A DNA stretch of 64,000 nucleotides from Didymella arachidicola (taxonomy: Eukaryota > Ascomycota > Dothideomycetes > Pleosporales > Didymellaceae): assembly GCA_016630955.3 (NCBI GenBank), contig CM050001.1, forward strand, positions 1 through 64,000. The letters are read 5' to 3'. The notes under the pieces are model-generated. The model was given only the letters and a program-made list of their open reading frames with translations, was not told where the DNA came from and did not search any database. Positions 21,304-31,403 of this stretch are shown here, one piece after another. The translations under genes were made by a program, and so were the position numbers. The number at the start of each line of letters is the position of its first letter. The stretch's first letter is position 1.

Positions 21304-22237
21304 CCCCCTAACGCCAACGTTATCCTTGAGCGTTTCAGAACACCAACACCCTCACCTATCAGGACACCTCTAGAGCAAATAAGACCTGCTGCTGCACCTA
21401 TTAAGCCTAACTGGCTAAAGGCAAAGACGTTGCTTCGAAGTGCAGTAAAGGATTATCGCAGTGCTGAGGCTGGGGCATTAGAACAGGAGATTCACCAGCT
21501 CCATGTTCAAAATGAGCTTATTTTACATGAGCTACAAGGTATCAAGCAAAGTATAGAGGATAAGGAGAGGAAGAAGGCAAAGCAGAAGGTACTTCCTCTG
21601 TACTCACACACCTTGAATCGGCAGGGGGTGCTGTGTAGTGGAGTCCTCATTCAAAGCGTGAAGCTGATGTGCGCAACGCTGCAATTAAGGAGTACAACCT
21701 AGAACAAGAGGCAGCAAAGAAGACTAGGCAAGAGCTACAGCACCAGGCTAGGCTTCTCAAGGAGAAGGAAAAGCAGGAGAAGCGTGTGGCGAGAGAGGAA
21801 GCCAAGGAGAGGCGTGAGAAGGAGAAGGCTGAAGAACGCGCAGCAATTGACGCTCGGAAAGCAGAGAGAGAGCGTCAAAAACAAGCTCGCGACGCTCAGC
21901 AAAGTACTCAATTGCCTACCCAAGGCAAGCGTAAGGCTCCACGTCAGTTGCAACTAAAAACAAAGAAGAAGCATTGTAGTACTGCTGGGCGTAGTCAGGG
22001 GGTGGCTCATAGGCCTTCCCCAGCATCTCCGGCTACATACAACAGCCGCGGCCGCAAAATTGCTCCACCAAAAAGATATAAGTAGCAGGCATCGTCGCAT
22101 AGGTATATAGATCACAGCACCAAAAAATCATATCAATTTAGCTATTGTACGTGGCTCAATAACCTCAATTCTGTGAGTTGCAAAAGATGGTGGGGTGGCC
22201 CGTGAGCTGAACAGGCCCACGAGGTGCACGGGCACGG
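21304..22237 (+). pseudogene. 3' part of a Fot/pogo-type transposon (C-terminal transposase tail and right TIR)
   Basis: Two overlapping frames (21304-21702 and 21669-22085, joined by a frameshift near 21670) encode the Lys/Glu-rich coiled-coil tail of a pogo-type transposase. The tail ends NSRGRKIAPPKRYK, like the ends of the transposases at 32676-34535 and 39861-41696. The right terminus reads GGGCACGG followed by TA (22238-22239). Just inside it are two direct repeats, GGCCCGTGAG at 22197 and GGCCCACGAG at 22214, 17 bases apart. The DDE core is absent, replaced on the left by the truncated LINE. Confidence 0.78.
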
Positions 22238-22239
22238 TA

Positions 22240-23400
22240 TCTGTGCCTTGCTAAATGTTCGTCGCACCGTGCAGCACCAGTGCCAAAGCTTATCTGACCT
22301 GACCAACGCTAGCAACGAAACAGCGTGTTTTTCAGGGACGACCCACAATAATCCCAGGGCCAGTTGACCTGCAGCATCCGCTAAATCGTACAGGAAGGTG
22401 CATGAATGAATGATAATACGAGGTGACGCACAGACGTTTCTTGAGGTTTGTGAATAGCTAGTACCTACATTTAACAGCCTTGATTGGTTGTTCTGCGATC
22501 GACATTGGCCCTTGTTTTGTTGTCCATTCATGCACCTATCCTGTATGGTCCGATGACATGACGCCTCGGCCCGAACGGCGCACAAATCTAATTTAAGACA
22601 TTCTCTACAGTGTCCGCGCACCCCAATAAACCGGGCGATTCAACTATAGATATTGTTGTTAGGCCTCTTAGCACTAGTTCTGAAATTGGTAAAGAGGACA
22701 AAGTAGTCTAACGATGATGCGTTGATGATCCTTGATTCTTTTTTTGTCGCTTGCTGGTTGTCTATCTATACTAATGGAGAGAGGCTGCGTTGAAAGACGT
22801 ATGCTATCAATGTACGAAGGGACATCGGACATCAGTAATACGAAGGGACCTCAGGCTCCAGTGTACGAACGACATTGTATAATGTATTGTGTAGCCGCAG
22901 TAAATCTTCATCATTCGTTCCAACAGACTTATTAATAACAAGTACGAACTTCTCCCTCTATAGAAGCAATGAAAGACAAAAAACACCTCTCCTAAGAGGT
23001 TACTCACACAGAAACTACCTCCGCTCTGGCTTCTGGCATGTCCCAATACCTCATGAGAGATCACAATGTAAAGGCAACTGCCATACGTACGGGGACACGA
23101 AAACAGTGCTAGCACTAGCACTAGTACTACTAACTTCTATCGCCCCCTTTCACCGTCTATGAACTGCAGTATCCATATAACTATTTGTTATGTCTCCGTA
23201 TTTTAAACATGCGTTGGTCCATGCAACGCACGAACCTCGTCGGAATTAAATCTAAGTTAGGAAATAAAGAGTGGATACTTCCGCCGCCTTAATACGAGAT
23301 GATGTGCAATATAAAACACGACATGTTCACCCGATTCCATCCCACTAACAATCAAACTCAATACTGCTTCAGCCTACACCAACATACAACTTTACTACAA
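22240..23400. other. Intergenic region upstream of the small secreted protein gene
   Basis: No gene supported. Sequence is of mixed composition with no recognisable repeat. A TATA box candidate, TATAAAA, lies at 23310-23316, about 95 bases upstream of the ATG at 23409, and a C/A-rich leader follows. Confidence 0.5.
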
Positions 23401-23408
23401 CAGCCACC

Positions 23409-23845
23409 ATGAAAGTCATCGTCTTCCCTCTCGTTACCCTCGCCGCCTCCGTTGGCGCATTGCACAGCGCCTGGAACGTCACTAGTTCCTCTACCGTCGT
23501 CAGCCAGCAGGTCGTATCGTACGCTCTCACTGCCGTGTTTGTTTCGAACGAATATCCTGATGGACTTAAATCGGAGTGCTCGTGGCTCGTAAGGGGTTTG
23601 ACGATCCTACCTGTCAGCTGCAGCCCAGACTCCTTTTCAGTTCAGCCTCAGATAGACGGCTGTAAGTATTACTCCGTTGCACGAAAAACGTACGGGAGGA
23701 TTATAAGGCTAATGCATGAGTTTTGTCTGTAGCCACGAAGATTCAGCAAACCATCGAGAAGCCTACCAATGAGACCGTGTACGGACAGGGCGTTGTCCCT
23801 TCTGATGGCCATGTTGTCATTAATGTGACCTCTGCTGTCGCTTAG
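23409..23845 (+). CDS. Small secreted protein, candidate effector
   Basis: Two exons, 23409-23661 and 23733-23845. The intron (71 bases) has GTAAGT, a GGCTAATG branch site and TCTGTAG. The product is 121 residues. The first 17 or so (MKVIVFPLVTLAASVGA) look like a signal peptide. Two cysteines (in ECSW and VSCS) could form one disulfide, and several N-x-S/T sites suggest glycosylation. The C-terminus ends VINVTSAVA. The two-Cys layout is loosely like small AA1-like secreted proteins, but I cannot assign a family. It is one of very few cellular genes in a 25-kb transposon block, a context common for effector genes of plant-associated fungi. A TATAAAA box lies about 95 bases upstream. Confidence 0.65.
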
Positions 23846-24047
23846 TTTGGCGATGTCTACTTGAATACGTAATGGAAAGGAGACAGGTGTAGGATACAAG
23901 GAGTGTAAATATAGGGGGTAGATATCCCCCGCACTGCCAACATCGCCCTCCCACGGGCCACCTCTGAGCAGCCAATCAGCTATAAATGCCGAACAACAAC
24001 AAATTCGTACTGTAACATTAGCAAATATTTTGTATAACGTGGTTCAC

Positions 24048-24132
24048 AAGCGAGCGGACACCCCAAGCGAGCGGACACCCCAAGCGAGCGGACACCCCAA
24101 GCGAGCGGACACCCCAAGCGAGCGGACACCTC
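24048..24132 (+). repeat. Left terminal repeat of element A: five 17-base iterons
   Basis: AAGCGAGCGGACACCCC begins at 24048, 24065, 24082, 24099 and 24116, an exact 17-base period. The right end has two such units in inverse orientation (32539 and 32556). Confidence 0.95.
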
Positions 24133-24299
24133 CCCAACAAAGTGTCAGCCTCAGCACAACAACACGATATGTCTTAACAACGCAGCTCTCAGTTACCTTG
24201 CAACGAATCAGATATTTAACTTGCTCTTTTTAACATCAAATCGCAACGCGTTGAAAGTGTGAAACGCGCTGCAGTGATATATAACGTCCCCCGAACAAC

Positions 24300-25349
24300 C
24301 TTGTTATACCGACGTGCTGAAAGACCCGCCCGACGCGACTGCGAGGCCAACTCAAAGCGCCTGACTAAGCTAGCAGAGGAGGCTATAGTTTAGCGTGTTC
24401 TTGAAGAGGACGCGCGAGGGTTTTCGCCTGGGAAGCTTGACGTTCGAGCTATGGCTGATAAACTACTGCGCGAGCGGGGGGGTGACCCTACTGGCAAGAA
24501 CTGGGTTGATAACTTCATTAAGCGGACTCCTGAGCTTCGCAAGCGCTAGAGCCGTCCCTACGATTACCAGCGAGCTGCCTGCGAGGACCTAGCAGCTATC
24601 CAGCGCTGGTTCGATCTGGTTAAGGCAATAAAGCAGAAGTGGGGCATCGTAGACAATGATATGTACAACTTTAATAAAACTAGCTTTATAATGGGCAAGA
24701 TTTTATCACAGTTAGTTATCACAGGCTTAGAGGGATACGGCAAAAAGAAGCAGATACAGCCAGGCAACCGTGAGTGGGTTACTGTGATCTAGGGCGTAGG
24801 CGCGTTGGGTCGCTGGATACCACCCTTTGTTATCTTTGCGGGCAAGGTCAAAATTGACGCCTAGTTAGAGGACCTACCTGATAACTGGATTCTTGAAACT
24901 AGCCCTAATGGCTAGACTAACAATCAGCTTGCCTTTGCCTGGTTGGAGCACTTCGATACCTATACAAAGAGCAGCACTGTGGGTAGGTACCGACTGCTTA
25001 TTATCGACGGCCACGAGAGCCACTGCTCTGTGGAATTCCAAGATCTTTGCAAGGAGAAGAATATTATCCTTCTCTGCATGCCGGCACACTCATCGCACCT
25101 GTTGCAGCCTCTTAACGTTGCCTGCTTTTCGCTATTAAAGCGTCGGTATGGTGACATTGTTTCAGGCTTAGCACGCAACTGCACTAACTATATTAGCAAA
25201 GAGCGCTTCCTACTAGCCTTTAAGACTGCTTTTAAGCAGTCTATTACAAAGGAGAATATTCAAGCTGGTTTTAGAGGCGCTGGTCTAGTCCCACACAACC
25301 CACAGGTCGTGCTATCAAAGCTTGATATGGTACTACAGACGCCTGCACA
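24300..25349 (+). pseudogene. Transposase of element A, N-terminal and DDE part
   Basis: Reads as a Fot/pogo-type transposase with many TAG codons. In the segment matching ..GVNAAGWAIPPF.. of element D, the stops replace CAG or TGG, for example TNGW-type residues read as TAG near 24915. DDE pieces are visible: DNDMYNFNKTSF at about 24650 (the first catalytic Asp appears as Asn) and LLIIDGHESH at about 24990-25020. HSSHLLQPLNV at 25090-25120 has the third Asp as Asn. The frame stays open to 25349, where the LINE target duplication starts; the protein tail resumes at 31992. Confidence 0.85.
25332..25349 (+). repeat. Left copy of the LINE target-site duplication
   Basis: ACTACAGACGCCTGCACA here equals 31974-31991, an 18-base perfect duplication flanking the LINE and its truncated tandem copy. 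Confidence 0.93.
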
Positions 25350-25493
25350 CCGAACACCAATCTTTTGATTTCTGGGTTTCCTTCACAGAAGCCCCAAAAA
25401 TCACAGCAAACGATCCGGCTCACTGCGGCCACTCTGGGAGTACCTCTAACGTCCGCCTAGGCCCCCTGCGCGACGCGCAAGGAGCTTAATAGG

Positions 25494-27155
25494 ATGGCAG
25501 AGTCTCCCTCTTCCCAGCACACAGGGTCCCCAGACTACGAGATCCCCCAGCAGTTGTATACACGCGCTCCAAGACGGCCCCAGGAGGACATGCAGCACCA
25601 TGCGCCCCTTCTGAGCAGCCAGAACCCCGGTGGGGGCGCTCCCAAACCTCGAGTCTCTGATGCCGTCCAACGCCACATCGCTGAGACTCAGCAAATTACC
25701 CAGCTATGGAACACCATCACTACTGCCTTCGCAGCAGCCGTAGATCAACACGCACAGGGCTACACTAACCCGCAAGAAGCCAGGATCGCACAGGAGCTGC
25801 AGCAGAGGGTCGTTCACGCGCTGACCTCCCTCTCCCCAAGCAACTCTCCCCCTAGCTCTCGCTGGAGCAGTGACACTAATCACAGCAACCCCGGGAGCCA
25901 AGAGTCAGGACGCCGCTCTTGGGCGGACGTAGCCAGAGACCCCCAAATCTCAGATAGGGGTGCCAACCGACCCCTGATCCCTGCTAAACCCCGGCCTGGT
26001 CCGTCGGCTAAGCCCAAAGAAGACGATCGAATCTTCATAGCCATCTCCAACCCAACAATGCGACTGCAACAACCCTCACCATTTGCGGTAAGACAGGCAG
26101 TTTGCAAGAGCATAGGAGGAATCACCCTGAGGGACATACCTGCCGCATCACCAATCAAAACAGGCTGGGCGATCACCCCAGCTAATAAGTCTATCCGGGA
26201 CCAGCTTCTAACCCAAGAAAACCAGGAACTTCTAGCGAGAGCACTAGACGGAGACGCGGTAAGGGTCCCAGAACGCTGGATCAACTACGCAGTACAGGGA
26301 GTACCCAGTTCCCTTCGAACCCTCGACGGCACAGAACTACCCACGACTATCCAGCTAGTGGAGGAAGAGGTATGCTCGCAAACAGGCAGGCAGCCGGTCA
26401 GCTGCAGGGCCTCACGACATGGAGCCAACCACCGTGGCCTTACCACCTGGATCATCTCTTACAAGGAGCCAGTCCGCTCGTTCCGCCTTTTTGGTATCAG
26501 CGAGTACTCCAAGGTGATCAACAAGCACCCTACCATCCAGCGCCACAACCCAGGCTGCCAGGGCTACTGTAACGCTGCCCGATGCACCCAGGTAGCGCGC
26601 TGCGTGCACTGTGGAGACCGCACAGACAGACACCAAGGACCGTACGGGGACAACTGCACCCACAAAGCCGTGTGCGCCAACTGCCACGGACCACACCCAG
26701 CTAGCCACGCCAACTGCCCTGCAGCCCCTCGCCGGGTCAACGGACACAGCATCAAGCCTACAAGAGCCGAGCTGAAGGCTATCCGACGCGCAGGCAAGAT
26801 AGCACAGCAGCACCTCTACAGGACAGTCGAAGAGACCCTCAGACAGGCAACGCTTCAGCCTGAGACTACTCCTCTAGAGGCATCGGAGACAGCGCCTCCC
26901 CAGCCTCCCACCCAGAGGCAAGAAGGAGATAGCAGGGCTTCCGCATCACTTCCTACAACGACTAACTCCTATCCATCCTCCTCTTCCACTGGCAGAGCAA
27001 AGAGACCAAGGCGGGCCGCCACAGGCCAGAGAAGCCTCAATGTAGGACAGCTGTCTGCCGGCAGCATCCGCCCACAATCGACTATCCACACTGACCCGTC
27101 CACCTCGGAGAGGGAAGACACCAGCATGAGCGATGACCCGCCATCGTCATGCTAG
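25494..27155 (+). CDS. LINE ORF1, Gag-like zinc-knuckle protein
   Basis: Intact, 553 residues from the ATG at 25494. The N-terminal third is Ser/Pro/Gln-rich. Residues about 180-340 probably form an RNA-binding domain. A cysteine/histidine-rich array at 355-408 (CQGYC, CVHCG, CANCHGPHPASHANC) gives about three zinc knuckles as in Tad1/I-type LINE ORF1 proteins. A basic coiled stretch and a Ser/Thr-rich tail follow. It is expected to coat the LINE RNA. Its stop TAG overlaps the ATG of ORF2 as ATGCTAG. Confidence 0.88.
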   Translation: MAESPSSQHTGSPDYEIPQQLYTRAPRRPQEDMQHHAPLLSSQNPGGGAPKPRVSDAVQRHIAETQQITQLWNTITTAFAAAVDQHAQGYTNPQEARIAQELQQRVVHALTSLSPSNSPPSSRWSSDTNHSNPGSQESGRRSWADVARDPQISDRGANRPLIPAKPRPGPSAKPKEDDRIFIAISNPTMRLQQPSPFAVRQAVCKSIGGITLRDIPAASPIKTGWAITPANKSIRDQLLTQENQELLARALDGDAVRVPERWINYAVQGVPSSLRTLDGTELPTTIQLVEEEVCSQTGRQPVSCRASRHGANHRGLTTWIISYKEPVRSFRLFGISEYSKVINKHPTIQRHNPGCQGYCNAARCTQVARCVHCGDRTDRHQGPYGDNCTHKAVCANCHGPHPASHANCPAAPRRVNGHSIKPTRAELKAIRRAGKIAQQHLYRTVEETLRQATLQPETTPLEASETAPPQPPTQRQEGDSRASASLPTTTNSYPSSSSTGRAKRPRRAATGQRSLNVGQLSAGSIRPQSTIHTDPSTSEREDTSMSDDPPSSC

Positions 27156-30100
27156 AACACCCCTACAACATACCAGCCCACAACAGGCGTCAACAGCACA
27201 GTCTACCAAGCAGACAACTCCGTGTATGCTGGGCCAACGTCGGCAGATGCTCGCCCTGGCACATCACAACACTAGAGCTGGCCTTCCAGAAGGGCATAGA
27301 TGTTGTGTGTGTTCAAGAGCCCTTCGCATGTGCCAACTCGAGAACATCCACTCACCCTGGTTTCAAGCACCTAGCACCTATCAGCACCTGGGACAGCCCC
27401 AACACACCAGGCTCAGTCCGCCCTAGAGTGATGACATACATCCGCAGAGGCCGCCACCTACGGTACCAGGCTAGAGAGAGTCTCAACCACCCAGACATGC
27501 TATGGGCGGTAGTAAATGGAGTCGCCATACTCAACTGCTACAGACAGCCACACACCCCAGACGTCATTCAATACGTCACACATCTGACACCCCCTCAGCT
27601 CTGCCTTGTCGGGGGCGACTTTAACGCCAGACACGAATCCTTTGAGCCTACCATCACTGCAGCCAACGGAGGAGTGGAGCTAGCTAGATGGGCTGCCAAC
27701 GCGTCTATGGACTACATTGGTGTGCCAGGGCAGCCAACACACTGCGCTGGTCACGTTCTTGACCTCACCTTCTCTAACATCCCGTTTGCCCAGTCTGCTG
27801 TCGATGCTAGCATGCACAGCGGCTCAGATCATGAGACGATAGTGACCTCTGTCCCCATCTCCACACCAGGCACTCCGCAACTAGAACAGTACCACTACAG
27901 AGTTCCAGAGGCGAGCCTAGCTAAGTTCGCTGGGCTGGTAGAAATGGGTGCCCAAAACATCGCAGACCCGCTTGCAACACAGGATGCAGCACAGCTAGAA
28001 GAATGCGTCACGCTGCTCACAGAGGCTATACAGCACTCTGTACAGGCAGCAGGCAAGCTCAACCGCAAGGAAGGCCGCGCTGCACCATGGTGGACCGAGG
28101 AGTGCAAGACCGCCTACCAGGCCTACAAACGTGCTAGACAGCTCTGCTCTGGCAGTCTACCAGAGGAGAGACAGGCCTTCAAGACTACCGTCCGACAGGC
28201 CAAGAGGCAGTACTGGAGGCACGTCATCGATAACGCTAGAGACGACAAGGACCTGTTCAAGATCATTGCCTGGCACAAGCTCACGCCAGAGAACCAGGAC
28301 ACTCCCCTCGAAGTGAACAACAGAACGATATCAGACCCCCTGGAGAAAGCAGAGGCACTTAGACAGGAAGTTCTCAACCGCTACACAGCAGAAGATGACC
28401 TCGGACAGCGTCCAGACCAGGAGGCTGCAGCCACCCTCCCGTGGAGCACACACATCTCACTTGAGGAGTGTGAGCGAAACACGATAGGGGTGTCAAGCAC
28501 ATCACCAGGCACTGACCGCTCTACAGTGCGACTACTCCGCGCCTGCTGGACTCAGGTGGGGGAACTCGTACGAAGGATCTTCCAGCGGTGTCTTGAACTC
28601 AACCACTTCCCGGCGCAATGGAAGCTTGCAGAGGTAGCCATGATACCGAAAGTGGGGAAAACAGACCGGACATCGCCCCGCTCCTGGAGACCGATAGCGC
28701 TTCTGTCTTGTATTGGAAAGGGACTCGAACGAACTGTGGCTAGACGTATTGCATGGACTGCCATGACACACAAGATCCTCAGCCCCCAGCATGGCGGCGC
28801 GCTTCCAAAACGCTCTGCAGCAGACCTCACTGCAGCGTTCACCCACGACACTGAAGCAGCATGGGTGCTTGGAAAGCACGTCACTATGGTCACCCTAGAT
28901 GTGCAAGGCGCGTTTGACGCTCTCCTGAAGAACCGCCTGTTGCATCGGATGGCCCAACAGGGCTGGCCACAAAGGACGATCCTCTTTGTAGACTCATTCC
29001 TAACTGACCGGAGGGTGCAAGTCCGCCTTGGCCAGGTCACCACTCCTAGCTACGCAGTTGCCTGCGGCACACCCCAGGGGTCGCCTCTCTCACCCGTCCT
29101 GTACACACTGTACCTGGCAGAGCTACTATCCATGGACACTGAACGGAGGTTTGGGTACGCAGACGACATATGTCTATACCAGGCCTCACACTCTATGGAC
29201 GACAACGTCGAGCTCCTCGCAGAAGACCTAAGGGAGATCAGAGCATGGGGTGAGGCTAATAAGGTTACCTTTGCTCCAGAAAAGCAGGAAATGATCCACC
29301 TGACCAGACAGCGGAGCAGCTATGCGCCTCCCTGCGTCGTAGATGAACAGCTCACGATCTATCCAATCCTCCCGGGTGGAGAGCACAGTCAGCCAGCCCT
29401 GCGCTGGTTAGGCGTGTGGTTTGACCGCAGACTCACCTTCCGACGGCATGTAGCTACGCGCACGGCAAAAGCTGCCAAGGTAGCCTATCACATTCGCAGC
29501 CTAGCTAGGACTACCTATGGACCCCCAGCCAGCTCCCTCCGCAAGGCCACTGTTGCCTGTGTGTACCCATCACTCCTGTATGGAACTGAATGCTGGTACA
29601 GAGGCCGCACCAAAAAGCCACACACACTTAAACCAGGCAGGCCACAAGAGGTCAGCGCTTACATTGGGTGGCACATAGCTGCCATAGACAAAACACTAGC
29701 CATAGCGGCAAGAGGCATCCTACCAGCGTGGAGAACAACCCCTATAGCTGCACTCTTCCGAGACGCCGGACTGCTACCGGCAGCAGTGGCACTCGAGGAA
29801 GCCAGACTCAGATTTGCAACCCACCTGCGCACTACAGATGCAGACCACCCTCTCACTAGGCGCACAGCAGTACCTATCGTAAACAGGGGCGTAAAAACCG
29901 GACAACCCCAGCGAGTCAAGACGAAAGTCCAACAGATGGCATCTCTTCTACCAGAGACCCCCAGGACTACACTCTCAGCCCCTCACTACTCGACTGGCTG
30001 CCGAACAGACCCGACGCTTAGCCTAGACAAGAAGACTGCAGCTAAGGCTTTTAAAGAATGGTGGGCCCAGCTCTCACCACTAGAAGTCACTATCTTCTCA

Positions 30101-30982
30101 GATGGCTCTGAACAGTACACAAAGGAAGGAGAAAAGCGGGTTACCTACGGCTTTGCAGTGTATCAGAACGGAAAACAACTGCACACTGGACGCGGGTCAC
30201 TCAACCCTACCTCGCACGTCTTCGACGCGGAAGTAGTAGGAGCATGGAGAGGCCTCCAGCATACCGTAAGGCAACCAGAGCTCCGCACCCGCCGAATCTG
30301 GCTGTGCATAGACAGCACCTCAGTGGTCTGGTGCCTCAGGGGCGACGCACCTCCTACCTCTCAATGGGCTTTCCTGGAGTGCCATGGCGCCATGGAGACA
30401 CACGACGTCTCTATCAAATGGGCCCCTGGACACCTAGACATTGAGGGGAACGAGGCAGCAGACAGATTAGCCAACCTAGAAGCCCAGCACCCCTCACCCC
30501 CGACTGGAAAAGCCGCTCTGCCTACACTCTCAGGCATCAAGACGATAGCCCGCAAGACACTGCGACACACACAACAGACCTGGTGGTCTGACAAGAAGAC
30601 TAAGCTCTCGAAATGGTACAAGAGCTGGGACCTGGACTATGCACCACGCAGCAGTCCAAGGGAACTAGACCTACCAAGGGCCACGTTAGCCAGGCTCCTC
30701 TCCATCCAATCTAGGCATGGGGACTTTGCCTGGTATCACCGAATGTACAATCACAAGGATGCAAACCTTAGCTGCTCATGCGGGCGCGACAAGACGCCAG
30801 AGCACCTCGTGCTCTGCCGCAAGACCCGCGGGAGCTTTAGCAGATGGCCGCTGCGACCACTAATACTACCATCCAGCCAGGCTGATGGCCTAGCGTACAC
30901 TGCAGCACTAGTGAAGGAGCCAGAGGCCTTTGACGCCTTTGTCAAACTTACACAGTACTTCACCAAGATCTGCCCCCGCTAG
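27149..30982 (+). CDS. LINE ORF2: endonuclease, reverse transcriptase, RNase H
   Basis: Intact, 1277 residues. The N-terminus is an APE-type endonuclease (CVQEPFA, LVGGDFNARH and GSDHETI boxes). Reverse transcriptase follows, with SWRPIALLS, LDVQGAFDALL, GTPQGSPLSPVLY and the catalytic YADDICLY. An RNase H domain (IFSDGSEQYT, CIDSTSVVWCL, GHLDIEGNEAAD) and a C-terminal Cys/His motif (CSCGRDKTPEHLVLC) complete it. This order fits the Tad1 group of the I superfamily. Translation probably starts by termination-reinitiation at the ATGCTAG overlap. No nonsense or frameshift is present, so this copy may be active. Confidence 0.93.
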   Translation: MLEHPYNIPAHNRRQQHSLPSRQLRVCWANVGRCSPWHITTLELAFQKGIDVVCVQEPFACANSRTSTHPGFKHLAPISTWDSPNTPGSVRPRVMTYIRRGRHLRYQARESLNHPDMLWAVVNGVAILNCYRQPHTPDVIQYVTHLTPPQLCLVGGDFNARHESFEPTITAANGGVELARWAANASMDYIGVPGQPTHCAGHVLDLTFSNIPFAQSAVDASMHSGSDHETIVTSVPISTPGTPQLEQYHYRVPEASLAKFAGLVEMGAQNIADPLATQDAAQLEECVTLLTEAIQHSVQAAGKLNRKEGRAAPWWTEECKTAYQAYKRARQLCSGSLPEERQAFKTTVRQAKRQYWRHVIDNARDDKDLFKIIAWHKLTPENQDTPLEVNNRTISDPLEKAEALRQEVLNRYTAEDDLGQRPDQEAAATLPWSTHISLEECERNTIGVSSTSPGTDRSTVRLLRACWTQVGELVRRIFQRCLELNHFPAQWKLAEVAMIPKVGKTDRTSPRSWRPIALLSCIGKGLERTVARRIAWTAMTHKILSPQHGGALPKRSAADLTAAFTHDTEAAWVLGKHVTMVTLDVQGAFDALLKNRLLHRMAQQGWPQRTILFVDSFLTDRRVQVRLGQVTTPSYAVACGTPQGSPLSPVLYTLYLAELLSMDTERRFGYADDICLYQASHSMDDNVELLAEDLREIRAWGEANKVTFAPEKQEMIHLTRQRSSYAPPCVVDEQLTIYPILPGGEHSQPALRWLGVWFDRRLTFRRHVATRTAKAAKVAYHIRSLARTTYGPPASSLRKATVACVYPSLLYGTECWYRGRTKKPHTLKPGRPQEVSAYIGWHIAAIDKTLAIAARGILPAWRTTPIAALFRDAGLLPAAVALEEARLRFATHLRTTDADHPLTRRTAVPIVNRGVKTGQPQRVKTKVQQMASLLPETPRTTLSAPHYSTGCRTDPTLSLDKKTAAKAFKEWWAQLSPLEVTIFSDGSEQYTKEGEKRVTYGFAVYQNGKQLHTGRGSLNPTSHVFDAEVVGAWRGLQHTVRQPELRTRRIWLCIDSTSVVWCLRGDAPPTSQWAFLECHGAMETHDVSIKWAPGHLDIEGNEAADRLANLEAQHPSPPTGKAALPTLSGIKTIARKTLRHTQQTWWSDKKTKLSKWYKSWDLDYAPRSSPRELDLPRATLARLLSIQSRHGDFAWYHRMYNHKDANLSCSCGRDKTPEHLVLCRKTRGSFSRWPLRPLILPSSQADGLAYTAALVKEPEAFDAFVKLTQYFTKICPR

Positions 30983-31042
30983 CTCCTGCAGCCCTGCAAC
31001 AGCAGCAAACACCTGCACCTAGTTCTGCTAGGTCCAGCACAA

Positions 31043-31110
31043 TCGATGCAACACTCTTCACCCCTCCACCCCTCCACCCCTCCACCCCTCCACCCCTCCA
31101 CCCCCTCCAC
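31043..31110 (+). repeat. Minisatellite CACCCCTCC in the LINE 3' UTR
   Basis: The 9-base unit CACCCCTCC is repeated about six times. The truncated tandem copy (31635-31690) has a slightly different array, including CACCCCTTC, so the two tails came from different template molecules or have diverged. Confidence 0.85.
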
Positions 31111-31403
31111 TCACACGATGTCTCTTTCTCTCTCTCCTACGGCACATATATGCCTCAGAATGCAAGGAAATTACCCTAATATACATACATCGCTTAGCCT
31201 CCCCAACTGGACGGGGAGCTGTAGTTCTGAAATGGTAACAATACCCGCGCAGGCAGGAAATGCTTTCTAAGGTAGTGTATCAGCACTGTAATTCCATAGC
31301 TTAGCACGTCGTACATGCCCTTCGGGAGGCGAGATGATGGACTTATTCCACATCAACTAGACGAAAAATGAATACCAACCAACCAACCAACCCCTTCAGC
31401 CCC

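Noticed and set aside
22142..22621. A 159-codon minus-strand frame
   Set aside because: No domain, signal, or splice evidence; it partly overlaps the right end of a transposon remnant.
24048..24132. Regularly spaced repeats resembling a CRISPR array
   Set aside because: The units are contiguous 17-base repeats with no spacers and form one end of a transposon in a fungal genome.
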